Source of the DNA: Takakia lepidozioides
Lineage: Eukaryota > Streptophyta > Takakiopsida > Takakiales > Takakiaceae
Length of the DNA stretch: 60,000 bases
Direction of reading: 5' to 3'
NCBI GenBank assembly: GCA_030704615.1
Contig: CM060732.1
Span: 21,764,001-21,824,000 of the forward strand
Shown piece by piece: positions 1 to 10,200 of the stretch. A program made the position numbers and the translations under genes. The notes beneath the pieces were generated by a model that was given only the letters and a program-made list of their open reading frames with translations, searched no databases and had not been told where the DNA came from. Position 1 is the first letter of the stretch. Every line of letters starts with the position of its first letter.

Positions 1-689
1 CCATCTCTGCAAAAAAAAACCAAGCTTAAAGGCAAACAATTGCTTATCGAGATGGACCCTGTTGATGGCAGCTCCCTAGGGGATTTTGATTCTTTTTTGG
101 GACCCTTTCAGGAGTTCCCTCCGACTCCAGCTGGGTCTTTGGCCCCGGTACCCCTTCTGGCTGCGGACTTCCCTCCTTTGGTAATCTTCTGGGGGATGCT
201 AGAGTGTGAGCCTAGCCACGTGAGCCCAGGAGCCTATGAGCCCAGGAGCCTGGCGTGAGCCCAGGACACGTGGCATGATTTTGGGAAAGATGCGGCGTCT
301 ATTACCATGGAAGATGATCCATTACCGCAGAAACACGTCTTCATCCATATTAACCCTGCAACCCCAAACAGAAACCCCAACCCTTGTCAGCCTTAGGGAC
401 CCACCTCAACCCCGACAGTGAACCTCGTCATCCCGCCCCTGTGCATGATACTGCGCACTGACATCATCCATAGGACCATCCATGCATGCAACATTCATCC
501 ACAGTGTACATCCAATCGGGCTTCATCCATCCAAAAACATTCATCCTCCATCCATCCAACCAAATATTGGTGTGATGGCATATGTCGAATGACTGTCTAC
601 TGGACTATGCAGATATTCATCTCTGTTGAAAAACTTTTATTGAATGCACACGGTTGAATTGGAGAGCAATGTTTAGAAGGAAACCACTT
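1..689. other. No gene seen; CATCC-rich simple sequence
   Basis: I see no convincing gene here. Positions 212-265 hold short tandem copies of a TGAGCCCAGGAGCC-like unit. Positions 470-560 are rich in CATCC/CATCCA words. The 3' end of the neighbouring minus-strand gene may extend into the right part as untranslated sequence. Confidence 0.4.
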
Positions 690-3018
690 TCAAATTCGCA
701 GGACGCAATGGACAGAATGTTTCAATTCAGGGATGTGAATTTCATTGTAGTCCGTGCTCATTACAACGGATGGTGGGAAGAGAAATGGTCGTGCAATGGA
801 AAACGGAGAGTGTATCCCCTCATGTTCCATAAATGAATCTGCTGAACTGCTAGAAGTACTGCTACCACTTGAAACTGCTGCACTATCATCTATGAAGACC
901 TTTGTGCGGAGGTGCCTAAGCGTCTTCCTGGAACTCCAATGCAAGGGTGGGGGAGAAAGCACAGCTGCTTGCACACGAGCAATGTCTTCCACGTAGTCGG
1001 GAAGGACATAATTAGGAGGTGGGCTCCAGCACAAGTCCCTCAAGTATATGGAAGACAGAGGCCACGGGAGTGCGTTCACATTCCTGCAATCAGAAATGCA
1101 CCATTTGGGTAATAATCAGACAACAGAAAGGGACGCAACAAAGCATATACACAGGGATCAAATAGACAGAAAATGAACTTACTCACATGAAAAGTCATTG
1201 TCCAGGTCCTTGTCGTCTCCGTCGAGGATATCAATTTGCGCAGTGACATCCTTCACATTGGAGGTAGACGAGCCCCCTTGCAACTCGGCGAGTAGGCCAG
1301 TGAAAATATCTGCATCTCCTTCCATACCAAACAAGTGTCTGCCACCTACTTTGCAAGCATGGTAAGAAGCGCTTGCAAGAGACAGAATGATGGAATTAGA
1401 GTTTTAGAATATTGAGTAAAGAAGGTGCAGAAGAAAAGAAATCGATGACAAAGGCAAGAAGAGAAACCTGTGCCGAGAGTGAGATCTATGATGCAGGCCC
1501 CTGGCCGAGAACAACTCTCAATGATCGTTTGGATAAAAGCCGGGCTTTTTTCACGGGGCCCTCTCCAAGGCGTTCCATTTGGCTTTCGCAAACATACGTT
1601 GGAGTGGACATATAGTTGTAGTGCATGTCGTCGACGACAGGATCGAACCTCTCATTTATGAAACATCCTCCCCCATGAAGCTCGAACTCCATCACTGTGG
1701 TGGGAGTCGACAGTGGATGTACCCTCATGAGACAGACGGCCTCAAATAGACGGGTCTGCGATGAAGAGGACAATAATTAGTGATGAATGTTTCATAGCAC
1801 ATCTGGGTGGGAGTGCAGACCCATTCCGGATGGAATGGGTTCAGAGTCATTGCTCATGCACCGCCATAACTGAGTGCGCTGAAGCACTCAATTCAGGCAG
1901 TGCGAACAGCATGATTTCATAACAGTTAGTACAGTGGAACTTCAACAGAGAAGGCATAAGAATAAAGTATTTGAAACGTACCTTCTGCCCTAGGCAATCC
2001 CCCTTCGTCAGATATAGGCTGTTGACACAGTTCCAGGTCTTTATAATCCGCATCCCCGAGGCTTTCAAGTAGCTTGCCAGCTTCCGGCGACATCCATCGT
2101 GACAGATTGTATGATAACAAGAACCCCTGCATCGGAAAGGAAAAACTTGCAAAAGGAAAACACCCAACTCCAATACCTCTCGTCAAATTTGTTCCATGTT
2201 GGGCAGGATGCCCATCCGGAATGTCCACAATAACCATCTCCGAAGCAAACGGTTTCTGTGCACCATTCACCCAAGATTCCTTCCCCCTCCATGCCTACAA
2301 GCAATATAGCGTGTAAGAAGGTTTTATAAGCGACATATCTGATCCGAGTAAAAATAAAACAAAGAAAACAAAACTCAAACACATGCATGATAATTGCTTA
2401 CCGATTGGAGAAAAGCACATAGCTTGTCCCACGTTTTGGAAGGATCACCACTGTAATTTGACTTCCTTGTCTCCATCATGGCCAGGAACCCGTCGTTTAT
2501 CAGCTCGCACATGCCTGGAAAAATGATTCTGGATGGGTGCTCCATTGCATCGTAGGGCTCTTTTAGACCCTTCTTCTTTCGGTCAGGCTTTTTGGCTGGG
2601 GGTGGGGTCTGCACTGGCCCCGGTTGCACCACGGACTCCTTCTCATTCTCATTCGGATGTTTTTCTGCCCCTTTACCTTCCCTTTCCCTTTGTCCTTTCT
2701 AGGCTTGATTGGCGTATTTTGTGCAAGAGGCTCTTTCTCAGCCAATATCCTCAAGTTTCTCTCGTGCAACTCCTTCTCCGTCAGAGGGGCCAAGGCCTCT
2801 GCATTCTCGTTTTGATTTCGGGTCACAAGCTCAGACCAAGGGCATCCAGACCATGGGATATCCATATACCAGCAGCAGTCTCGAAGATGTGAGGTCCCGT
2901 AATCCTTCAAAATCCCTGCAGTGTACATTGTCTGAGTGTTGGATGGGTCACACCATAGATCAATAAAGTGCGGGTGTCGACTCAGGTTCTTGCCTGGAAT
3001 GAGAACGTTCTTACACAA
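690..3018 (-). CDS. Six-exon gene with beta-class DNA amino-methyltransferase-like domain
   Basis: The gene reads right to left with GT-AG introns. I place exons at about 3000-2402, 2294-2177, 2126-1982, 1755-1468, 1371-1187 and 1083-690. The spliced protein has a basic, low-complexity N-terminal half (KKPDRKKK region), then MVIVDIPDGHPAQHG. This sits where the catalytic D/S-PP-Y/W motif IV of beta-class N4-cytosine/N6-adenine methyltransferases belongs. Next come an LSRWMSPEAGKLLES helix-strand, KSPAFIQTIIESCSRPG, and the SAM-binding strand IIDLTLGTG. That strand continues across an intron into ASYHACKVGGRHLFGMEGD, the usual last block of this fold. DIPD in place of DPPY means activity is doubtful. 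Two frame changes are apparent: near 2665, beside G and A runs, and near 1585, beside an A run. The N-terminus is cut off near 3020-3240, where OSB/PPR debris begins. The fold assignment is inference from motif order. Confidence 0.5.
1868..1894. repeat. Dispersed hairpin repeat, copy 1 (intronic)
   Basis: Near-palindrome with left arm AACTGAGTGC and right arm GCACTCAATT around a 6-base loop. It lies inside the 1756-1981 intron of the methyltransferase-like gene. It is the same family as the array at 36282-37569. Confidence 0.75.
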
Positions 3019-3239
3019 TCAAAACAGAGGGAATGTTCACTAGAAGCATTCGTGTCATTTACCACTGGGGTAACGACTCATTTTGAGTCGTAAAAGTCAA
3101 AAAACCGGGATCAACTCGAAGTTACAAACGACTAGTTACAACAGACGTGGAAGTTGGGTCGGATATCCAATGATTGGAGTGGTAAAACACGCAGACGCGC
3201 GAACAACTGCTCAACAATTATTGCGATTAATGTTGAAGA

Positions 3240-3372
3240 ACCACGTGGCGTAACCATGAGAGGGAAAAATAGGCTGAAATAGGTCAAAGAAGAAGGTGCC
3301 CTCACCACATTGTCCTCGACCTTGTGTCATGACCCATGGAGGATTTGACTGACCATGCACCCAAGAGGACCT
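3240..3372 (-). pseudogene. Fragment of the OSB/PPR gene family
   Basis: Positions 3265-3315 (AGGCTGAAATAGGTC... through GGTGCCCTCACCACATT) closely match 18930-18980 and 19030-19075 in the OSB/PPR array. The fragment ends directly at the LTR starting at 3373. It shows that OSB/PPR-type sequence lies on both sides of the retroelement. Confidence 0.6.
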
Positions 3373-4159
3373 TGTCAGGCGGCTTTTACTCACCCATCCC
3401 TTCGCTATCCGAGGGGGAAACTCCAAGATAGAAGAGTTGGATATCTCTAAGCACTCAGCCCGCGTAGAACAATCAGTCATGACCTGCAGCTAGTGAATCA
3501 TGGTTGGGTTTCCAATTTATATTCCTTCTTACTTTCATATTCTCAGTTCTTCTTTACCAAGTACATTTAAGCGTCAGATTGTTCCTTTGACCCTCTGATT
3601 CCATTCATACACAGCTTCACTCAAGTCTCTCTACACAAGGTGTTTGTATCGGATAAGAATCAGATTAATGATAATCAGATACATGTTGATGCCACAGTTT
3701 CTCTAATCTACCTTTCTATGTAATTCTACAGCTTCTACTAACTAAGTCGCAATTGTCTCCTCCTCCTCTCTGTAGTATCATCATCATTCCTCTTCTCTCC
3801 CCATCTCCCTCCGTCCGTCCTCTGTGATGTCCCCCCAGGATTCCCCAAACAGTGATCCCTTTCCAGTCCCCGCTACTGGCTTTATCTTCCTACCCGTTGT
3901 TCTAACCGTTTCCCTCACTAACCGTCATCCGTGAACTAACATGTTCCATTCGCAGATGTTGTTCCCCGCAGTCGTTCCCTGTCCTGCTATCCGTTCCCTA
4001 TGGTCGTGACAGCTCTGTCAAGCTGTGACTGGCTGTGTGAAACTATGACGGGCTGTGACTGGCTGTGCGACTGTGTTGGGCTGTGTCAGGCAGTGTCGAG
4101 CTGTGACTGGCTGTGCGACTGTGTCGGGCTGTGATGCGCTGTGCGGGCTGTGTTGGGCA
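3373..4159 (-). repeat. LTR, left copy (solo LTR or displaced 3' LTR)
   Basis: Starts TGTCAGGCGG and matches 16303-17050 along its whole length, with small indels, up to a GGCTGTGA-rich end. Read on the minus strand it ends in ...TGACA, the usual CA end. No purine tract adjoins its inner side near 4160. OSB-like sequence, not retroelement sequence, fills 5180-6229. It may therefore be a solo LTR, or the 3' LTR of the 6.2-17 kb element displaced by rearrangement. Confidence 0.75.
4002..4158. repeat. GGCTGTGA minisatellite, LTR-terminal copy
   Basis: Irregular tandem copies of an 8-15 base unit built on GGCTGTGA/GGCTGTGT form the U3 start (minus orientation) of the LTR. Related tracts occur at 10013-10190 and 16935-17050. 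Open frames through it, with Ser/Gln/Pro-rich repeat peptides, are by-products of the repeat. Confidence 0.85.
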
Positions 4160-4332
4160 AGAAATCAATTTGAGGTACAGCTCAAGCATCTCCATCAAGC
4201 AGTCACAGAACTCGGGCACGCACACAGAGCCCTACAAGGAACTCTCAATAGCAGAAATGTGTTCGTTCACAAAGGGTTGCTGATCCTAAACAGTAAACCG
4301 TGAGGACACGGCTTTTTGAGATGGAAATGGGT

Positions 4333-4434
4333 AATGTTAGAGGACTGTCTGGGACTTAGGCACTTTTATGGGTTCTGTGGGGTCTGGGACCACTTTTATG
4401 GGTTCCAAGGGGTACCCTTATTTTTACATAGACT
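4333..4434 (+). repeat. 100-bp segment, inverted copy of 17052-17158
   Basis: This stretch (GTTAGAGGACTGTCTGGGAC ... to AAGGGGTACCCTTATTTTTA) is the reverse complement of 17052-17158, apart from small differences. One copy adjoins the right LTR directly. The other lies about 175 bases beyond the left LTR, in the opposite orientation. Confidence 0.8.
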
Positions 4435-4627
4435 TTGATTGAACAGGCTGTAATTGCTCAGACATAGGAGATCCCCGTCGTCTTTTGTCCATCATTGAGT
4501 TTTCATATTCTTCCCATATGTCAAAAGATTTCTCTGAAGATTCAATTGTAGTGTCTGAATCGTCCTCAGTTCTGCGGTTTTTTGGTTTTCTGATCTTCTT
4601 TGGTTTCTGAGGAATGATGATTGGCAT
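4424..4627 (-). CDS. Short acidic/basic hypothetical fragment
   Basis: A 67-residue frame begins MPIIIPQKPKKIRKPKNRR and continues with an acidic Ser/Glu/Asp stretch (TEDDSDTTIESSEKSFD). Composition suggests a real disordered-protein exon, possibly continued upstream in another frame (KSKSAPKVRHN-like). I recognise no family. It could be part of a captured gene or of the left retroelement remnant. Confidence 0.2.
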   Translation of the reverse strand: MPIIIPQKPKKIRKPKNRRTEDDSDTTIESSEKSFDIWEEYENSMMDKRRRGSPMSEQLQPVQSKSM

Positions 4628-4634
4628 GTTGTGT

Positions 4635-5179
4635 CTGACCTTTGGGGCTGACTTTGACTTTTCCCTCCAAATGAGTAGACTGACTCACCGGAGCGCGGTG
4701 ACACATGGACGCGGACGTGGACGACGATGTGGACGCCGACATGGCGGCACCACGGCGAGCAGCACTGCTGCCACATGGCCACGGACTCGGGGCGCCACGT
4801 AGTAGTTGACCACATAACTTGCAGTGCTACATGCCCAGTGGCAACTGCGACTGCGGAAGTCGGCGCAACCACTGCTTTACTACTTTAAATGAAGTGCTCG
4901 AAATTACTTGAACAATCACTCATAGTGGTTCATGCTTTGAAGTTTTGGTGTTTGTAATGAGCCGACTAGTACATGCGCATGTAATGCCATACAAGAGAAC
5001 TAATCATGTCATTAGAAATGCGAAAACAATGAAAGACATGCCATGAAACAAAACAAAATGAAAATGAAATGAAATGAAACAAATGGTACTTTATTACATC
5101 TGCGGAAAGCTCAAAGAGCTTATGATACAAAATGAAAAAACCAACGTAAAAAAGCAGCCCAAAGCTACTACCTCTCTGG
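4635..5179. other. No gene seen
   Basis: Positions 4700-4800 are GC-rich with GGACGCGGACGTGGAC-like repeats. From 4900 the sequence turns AT-rich, with a GAAATGAAAT simple stretch near 5055-5090. I see nothing that supports a gene. Confidence 0.4.
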
Positions 5180-6229
5180 GGATTGCCTAAGGGTCAAGGC
5201 CTCATGCAGGTAAGCTGCCAAGCAATTGTGATCCTCATAATGCAAGGCTCAGTGACAGATTGAGTCCCACGGAATAGACCATCTACCCATGCAGGTTTCT
5301 TATAGCTATTGATCCACAGGGAATCATAGGTAATCTTGTGCTTGAAATCTGACCTTCTTGGATGAATCTGGACCCACACTCTCTTTGCTCCTTCAGCTAC
5401 ACATGCCTCTGCACAAATCATCATTCATCCTTGCCTCGCTGCTAGTAGCTGATATGCGTCTGCTAGTCTATGAAATGTAACAGGCATTCACCTTTTTGAT
5501 CTACCCATGCAGGTTTGTTGTAGCTATAGAGTCAATCTGGAGCTTGAAGCCCGGCCAGGCTCTTGGGTGAATCTGCACCCACACTCTATCCCTGCTCCTT
5601 CAACTATCTATACCTCTGCACAAATCATGCATATATCATTGTCTTGTTGCTAGTAGCTGATGATGACAGCCTATATTTGTTCTTACACCCCAACCCTATT
5701 TGGAAAAACAGGCTGAAATGTGTTGAGGAAGGGTTCATTAGCAGCACCTCATTCTATCAATTGTGCTGCCGCTACTGTTTCCACTTGCAACAATTGACCA
5801 TCTACTCCAGCTGATTTCTTTTCGCTATTGATACCTCAGCCTGAACCTGAACATGAATCTGGACCTCTATCCCTGGTCCCTCAGCTATCCCTGCCCGTGT
5901 ACAGATCATGAATACATCCCTCAGCCTTGCTGCTAGCAGCTGATAGTGGCGGCACCCCAACCTAGGACTTAACAGTAGTTCCAATTCTGAATTGCAACTA
6001 CTTCTCTCTGTAGTCGAACAAGCACTCACCTTTTTGTCTCCATTGTCCCCCTATTGAGTGGGGTCGGAGAGTGTTCATCCCAAAGCTTCTCTTCATCTTG
6101 TTATTTGTTTTTGGGTACTTTCCTGCTACCACATCAGCAGTAACTTGTCAAAGTCACTCCTAACCACCCCACATCCACCCAACGAGCTAACTTACAGCAT
6201 TCAATATGTAAATTAAGGGCTGGGTCTGT
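5180..6229 (-). pseudogene. Decayed OSB-like (PDF-motif) gene copies
   Basis: Plant OSB proteins are organelle-targeted single-strand DNA-binding proteins with an OB fold followed by about 50-residue PDF motifs. Near 5290-5400 a minus-strand frame reads VWVQIHPRRSDFKHKITYD, then LWINSYKKPAWVDGL, which is the PDF-motif pattern. Degenerate second and third copies lie at 5500-5600 and 5820-6040. Positions 6134-6229 match 18825-18917 nearly base for base (ARWVD segment). Stops and frameshifts break all copies. The match ends abruptly at about 6229, marking the junction with retroelement sequence. Confidence 0.5.
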
Positions 6230-9200
6230 ATAAATGAGAGGCGTTCCGATTACTTGGGAAGTGTGTAAATACCTCCAGGCTGCTTGGCCCTTAGTAAAAA
6301 TATCTTCAAAGCTGAATCTTTCTTTGGCCAAGATGTTCCAAGCCAAGTTAAACCATGAACGAAGTTGTGAATCATTCTGCAACATGGTTTTTACATCATA
6401 TAAGTACGTATGATGTGGCACTGATGGTAAGATCCAATGATCGCCACTGGAATAACTCAGAAATCTGCATTGCATCTTCTGCTGTTCAACGTGATAACGT
6501 GCAATGAAACAAGCAGTGTAATATACTCCACAGCCCATGACCAAACTGGCTACCTCCTTGGTCTTGGTGTGAATGTGCCCATGAACAACTTGGAAGGCAA
6601 TTAACTCCTTTAACATGGTGCCTGCCTCAGACCAGTACCGCGCAAAATGATGATCCTCAATGAGCTGATTCATTGCAAGAACTTTAGTCCGAGTGGCCAC
6701 TGGCAACCAAATGCGCATTATTTGGTAGTAATGTGCAAATGATTGCGGAGGAGCAAATTCGTTCCAAGCTAAATCCAAGACATTGGGGATGTCGTTGAAT
6801 GGCATGATCATAGCTCGATTGTATTGCAGTGCAGCAGGAGTCCTTGGTGGGTGGAAAGCAGCATCTCCCCATACCTCTGACTGTGTGGTTGTTGTAACAA
6901 CAGGTTCAATCACCTGCACTGCCACCTGCTGTGGTATTGGTACCACTGGCCCTTCCACCACTGGTGCCTCCTGTACCTCTTTTCAAGAAGATTGGAAAAT
7001 AAGCGCTCTGGCCTTCAAGTAAGTATCCATTAGGTGTTCTTCAGGAATCATGAGCCTCTTGTCAATGTTTGAACTCAAGTCATCCACTTGAGTCTGCAGT
7101 GTATCCACATCCTCCTGTAGCTCTGCTATCCTACTATAGACATTGTCTATAGTAGGTGTAGCAATATTTTGCACTTGCTGTCTGAGGTCATTCATCTCTT
7201 CCTGGGTGAGTTTCCTCGGTACTCTCCCTTCAATTGGCCCTTGTGCTAACCAGACCTTCATAAGGTGATCATCCACTCTGTCCTGTGTAGCACTCCTGAG
7301 ATTCTGCTCCTCCTGGAGTCTGTAGGCACTTAACTGCTGCTGTAAACCTTGCATGCGCTTCGCATGAGGTTCAACTAGGCTTGCATAGGCAGCAGCCAGA
7401 TTGTTGGCTTCCTTCCCTGCCTTGTTAGCAACAGATAGTTGATTCATATTGGCCATTACTGTGTGTTGCAACTCCAGGATGTACTTCTCTTGGTTTGTTT
7501 CAACCTGTTTGTATTGCTGCAAAGCACCCTCGTTGCGACATATTGTATCTTTCAGGTTCACAATGAGTTTGGCTTGCTTCACTACCTCAGTTTCTGCCAT
7601 TACACATCTCTCCCTCTGCTTGTTGGCTTCTGTTGTGGCTTGCTCTAGAACATTTGTGAGGGTGGCACATTGCACTGCATGTTGTACCTTCACTCCTTGC
7701 ATCTCATCCTCATGCTTGGTCTGCAATTGGAATAATTGTTGCTTGTGTGTCTCCTGCAGCTGGTCTTGCTCTAGACCCCCCTCAATCAATTGCTCCTTAG
7801 CGAATTGCAAAGTAGCCCTTGTTTCCCCTAACTCATGTTGTAACTTCAGATGAACTTTTTCATCAATCTTGTTAACACACTGAGTGGCCAACCGAGCTTC
7901 AAACTCTTTTCTGAGCTCCTCTTTCATAGCTTCCAATTGAGTTAATGGAACATGGGACTTCACATAAGTTCCCAACAAATTCAGGGTTCTGTTTATGGAA
8001 TTCATAAGCATAGCCTGCTGGGGGTCATCATGGTGAACTTGCTGCTGTTCACCCACATCTTCCATAGGATGATGCCTTACAAACCACTCAGGCCACTGCT
8101 CGACCAGATCCTCTTTCTCAACCCCCTTCTTATCCACAGGTGTTGTTGTGTCATTAAGTTCTACTTCTGGAACCTCCTCCATAGGTGTGGGTAATACATG
8201 CATAGTAGGGCTTTCCCTGTACAGACTTTGCACTTCCGGTACCACTGTTTCCCTGTCCAAGCTAGAGTTTTCATAAAGAAGGTCCCCCTTCTCAATTTCT
8301 GCCACCACCTGTTCTGTAGTGGGGATATCTAACCCTTCTTTCTCCAAATCAATTATTTGTGGTGGAACTGCATGGACAATTTGTGGTAACTCCGTGACAA
8401 GCCGATCATCTGGCTGTGATGGCTGTGATACTGAAGTAACCTCATGTTCTCTCTCCACAAGTTGCGTTGTCTGTACCCACATTTCTCTGTGCTGCTGTGC
8501 CCCCTCTTGCACAAGAGTATGAGTAACTTCTTCCTATGTCTGTCTCGTAGCCAATGGTTCTGCTTCTAATGTGATCCCTTTCCTCTGCCTCTTAGGCTGT
8601 TGATGCTCTGCCAATCCCCCTTCACCCTGTGAAGAACCTTGCTCTTCTATGGCAGTGGTTGTTGTCTCAAACACTCCCATCTCGTTCCTTTCTCTCGCAT
8701 CAAGTATGCACGAGTCTAGAAAAATTTGTGCAATGATTGGCCCAGACACTATGATAGAAGACTTTGCGGCAGTGCCTTGTAATCTCTTCATCTCCTCTAC
8801 CAGTCCGTTGTACATTATATCCGCCCATGCTACCTCTTCTCCTCTCAGGGCTTTGAGTATTTCCTCTGTGAAGGATCTGCTCAAGTACTGTTGGTTCTGT
8901 TTCATGGCAAACAGAACGTTCAGTATCTGGCCTACCTCCCTTGGCCCTGGGTACACGGCCTTGGTACAAGTATAACCCTGAGTTTTAAAGAAACTCCCTT
9001 CTTGGAATAAGTCCCCTATTTGCAGTCTTGCCCTGTGCTCCTCCACATGCACCTGACCTGATGGCAATTCAAACAATTGCTGTAGGTATAGGGGAGTAAC
9101 TTATAATTCAACTCCCTTCACCGTTGTTGCTCCTTTCCTAGGCTCAAAGTTCTGCAAGAATTGTAACATGTACTGCCTATGGTGCAATGTCCAATATTTG

Positions 9201-9250
9201 CTTTGCAATCCTTCTAATCGCAGCTTTGTGCCCTGCAGACATTTCTTCAA
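6230..9250 (-). pseudogene. Retroelement accessory ORF with long coiled coil, two stops
   Basis: Three segments in one direction (about 9110-8534, 8512-6983 and 6961-6230) look like one protein of roughly 950 residues cut by in-frame stops. Upstream of 9076 the frame still reads sensibly (YMLQFLQNFEPRKG, one stop, then VTPLYLQQLFELPSG). The first part (AWADIMYNGLVEEM, SGPIIAQIFLDSCI) resembles the plant-transposon-protein type domain seen in Athila-like accessory ORFs. The middle 509 residues hold a coiled coil rich in Gln/Glu/Leu (for example LQHELGETRATLQFAKEQL). The last part is Trp/Tyr-rich and ends by running into OSB-like sequence. Lying downstream of integrase in the sense direction, it occupies the position of the extra or env-like ORF of Athila elements. 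The function is unknown. Confidence 0.5.
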
Positions 9251-10030
9251 TTGTTACAGCCAAAACCTTTCTGTGGGTCTACAATGAAGAGAGTGAGAGG
9301 AATGGAAGAAATCAGGGTGAAGAGCACCACAATCCTGCAGAAACAAACGATTGCTACTCCACAGGCGGTACAGTTAGTGAAGGAGCTGTGGCCGGCGGAA
9401 GAAATGACGGAAGCCAGTTTAGAAATGGACACGTGGAAGTCAGGGCGCGACACACAGCTGAGAAGGAAGTGCAAGAATAGGTGTCATCAAGAAAGAAGAC
9501 AAGAGTGGCCGTCAAAGTACCTACTTAGCACGTCAATTCGGATGAATGGCGGGCCCATTAATGAATACGGAAAAAGGGTAACGGAACAAACGACAAGTAC
9601 AGAAAAGCGAAATTCTTGTCACATGTATTATCCTAGTGGACAGTCCAGCAGGGAAAGTCCACTAAAGAAAATTAAATCTAAAATCCAGTCACAGCGGTTA
9701 CAGCGAATCATAAGCCAGAAGCAGGATCAAGAAATTGGAGGGATTTTAAGCGCAAAAGTCGGCGTCATTCCAAGTAACGGGCGTCTCGACGGGACAGACC
9801 ATCAATGCTATAGCTTTGAAGCTATGGAGGAACTAACAGACTATACGCTCGCAATATTACTTACGCAGTGGCATAGGGACGGAAGAACAGAGCGTATCTT
9901 TTCTCTTAATCGTTGCTTGCAAGCCCCACAGGCTTACAAGAAATTACCCATAGCATTTTGTAACAACCTGCGTCCACCTGTCACTGATCTTATGGACTGT
10001 GTAATTCTGGTAGGCTGTGTTAGACTGTGA
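9251..10030 (+). CDS. Lone plus-strand ORF, possible by-product
   Basis: A 259-residue open frame on the strand opposite to all retroelement genes. It is Lys/Arg/Gln/Ser-rich, has no recognisable domain, and ends in the GGCTGTG minisatellite. It fills the gap between the accessory ORF and the integrase end. I cannot distinguish a real antisense gene from a chance opening. Confidence 0.15.
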   Translation: MLQPKPFCGSTMKRVRGMEEIRVKSTTILQKQTIATPQAVQLVKELWPAEEMTEASLEMDTWKSGRDTQLRRKCKNRCHQERRQEWPSKYLLSTSIRMNGGPINEYGKRVTEQTTSTEKRNSCHMYYPSGQSSRESPLKKIKSKIQSQRLQRIISQKQDQEIGGILSAKVGVIPSNGRLDGTDHQCYSFEAMEELTDYTLAILLTQWHRDGRTERIFSLNRCLQAPQAYKKLPIAFCNNLRPPVTDLMDCVILVGCVRL

Positions 10031-10190
10031 CAGGCTGTGTCGCACTGTGTTAGGCTGTGTGCGACTGTGTGACACTGTGCTGGGCTGTGATAGGTTGTGT
10101 GACCCTGTGTTGAGCTGTGATAGGCTGTGTGACCCTGTGTTGGGCTGTGATAGGCTGTGTGATCCTGTGTTGGACTGTGATAGCTGTTCG
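10013..10190. repeat. GGCTGTGA minisatellite downstream of integrase
   Basis: About ten imperfect copies of a 16-32 base unit such as GGCTGTGATAGG plus TGTGTGACCCTGTG. It sits immediately after the integrase reading frame ends near 10201. The same motif closes both LTRs, so this may be the start of an older or variant U3. Beyond it (below 10010) I found no further LTR similarity. Confidence 0.8.
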
Positions 10191-10200
10191 AACACCTGTG

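Noticed and set aside
9251-10030. Possible antisense gene in the Ty3 element
   Set aside because: No domain, low-complexity basic composition and an end inside a minisatellite. Kept only as a low-confidence entry.
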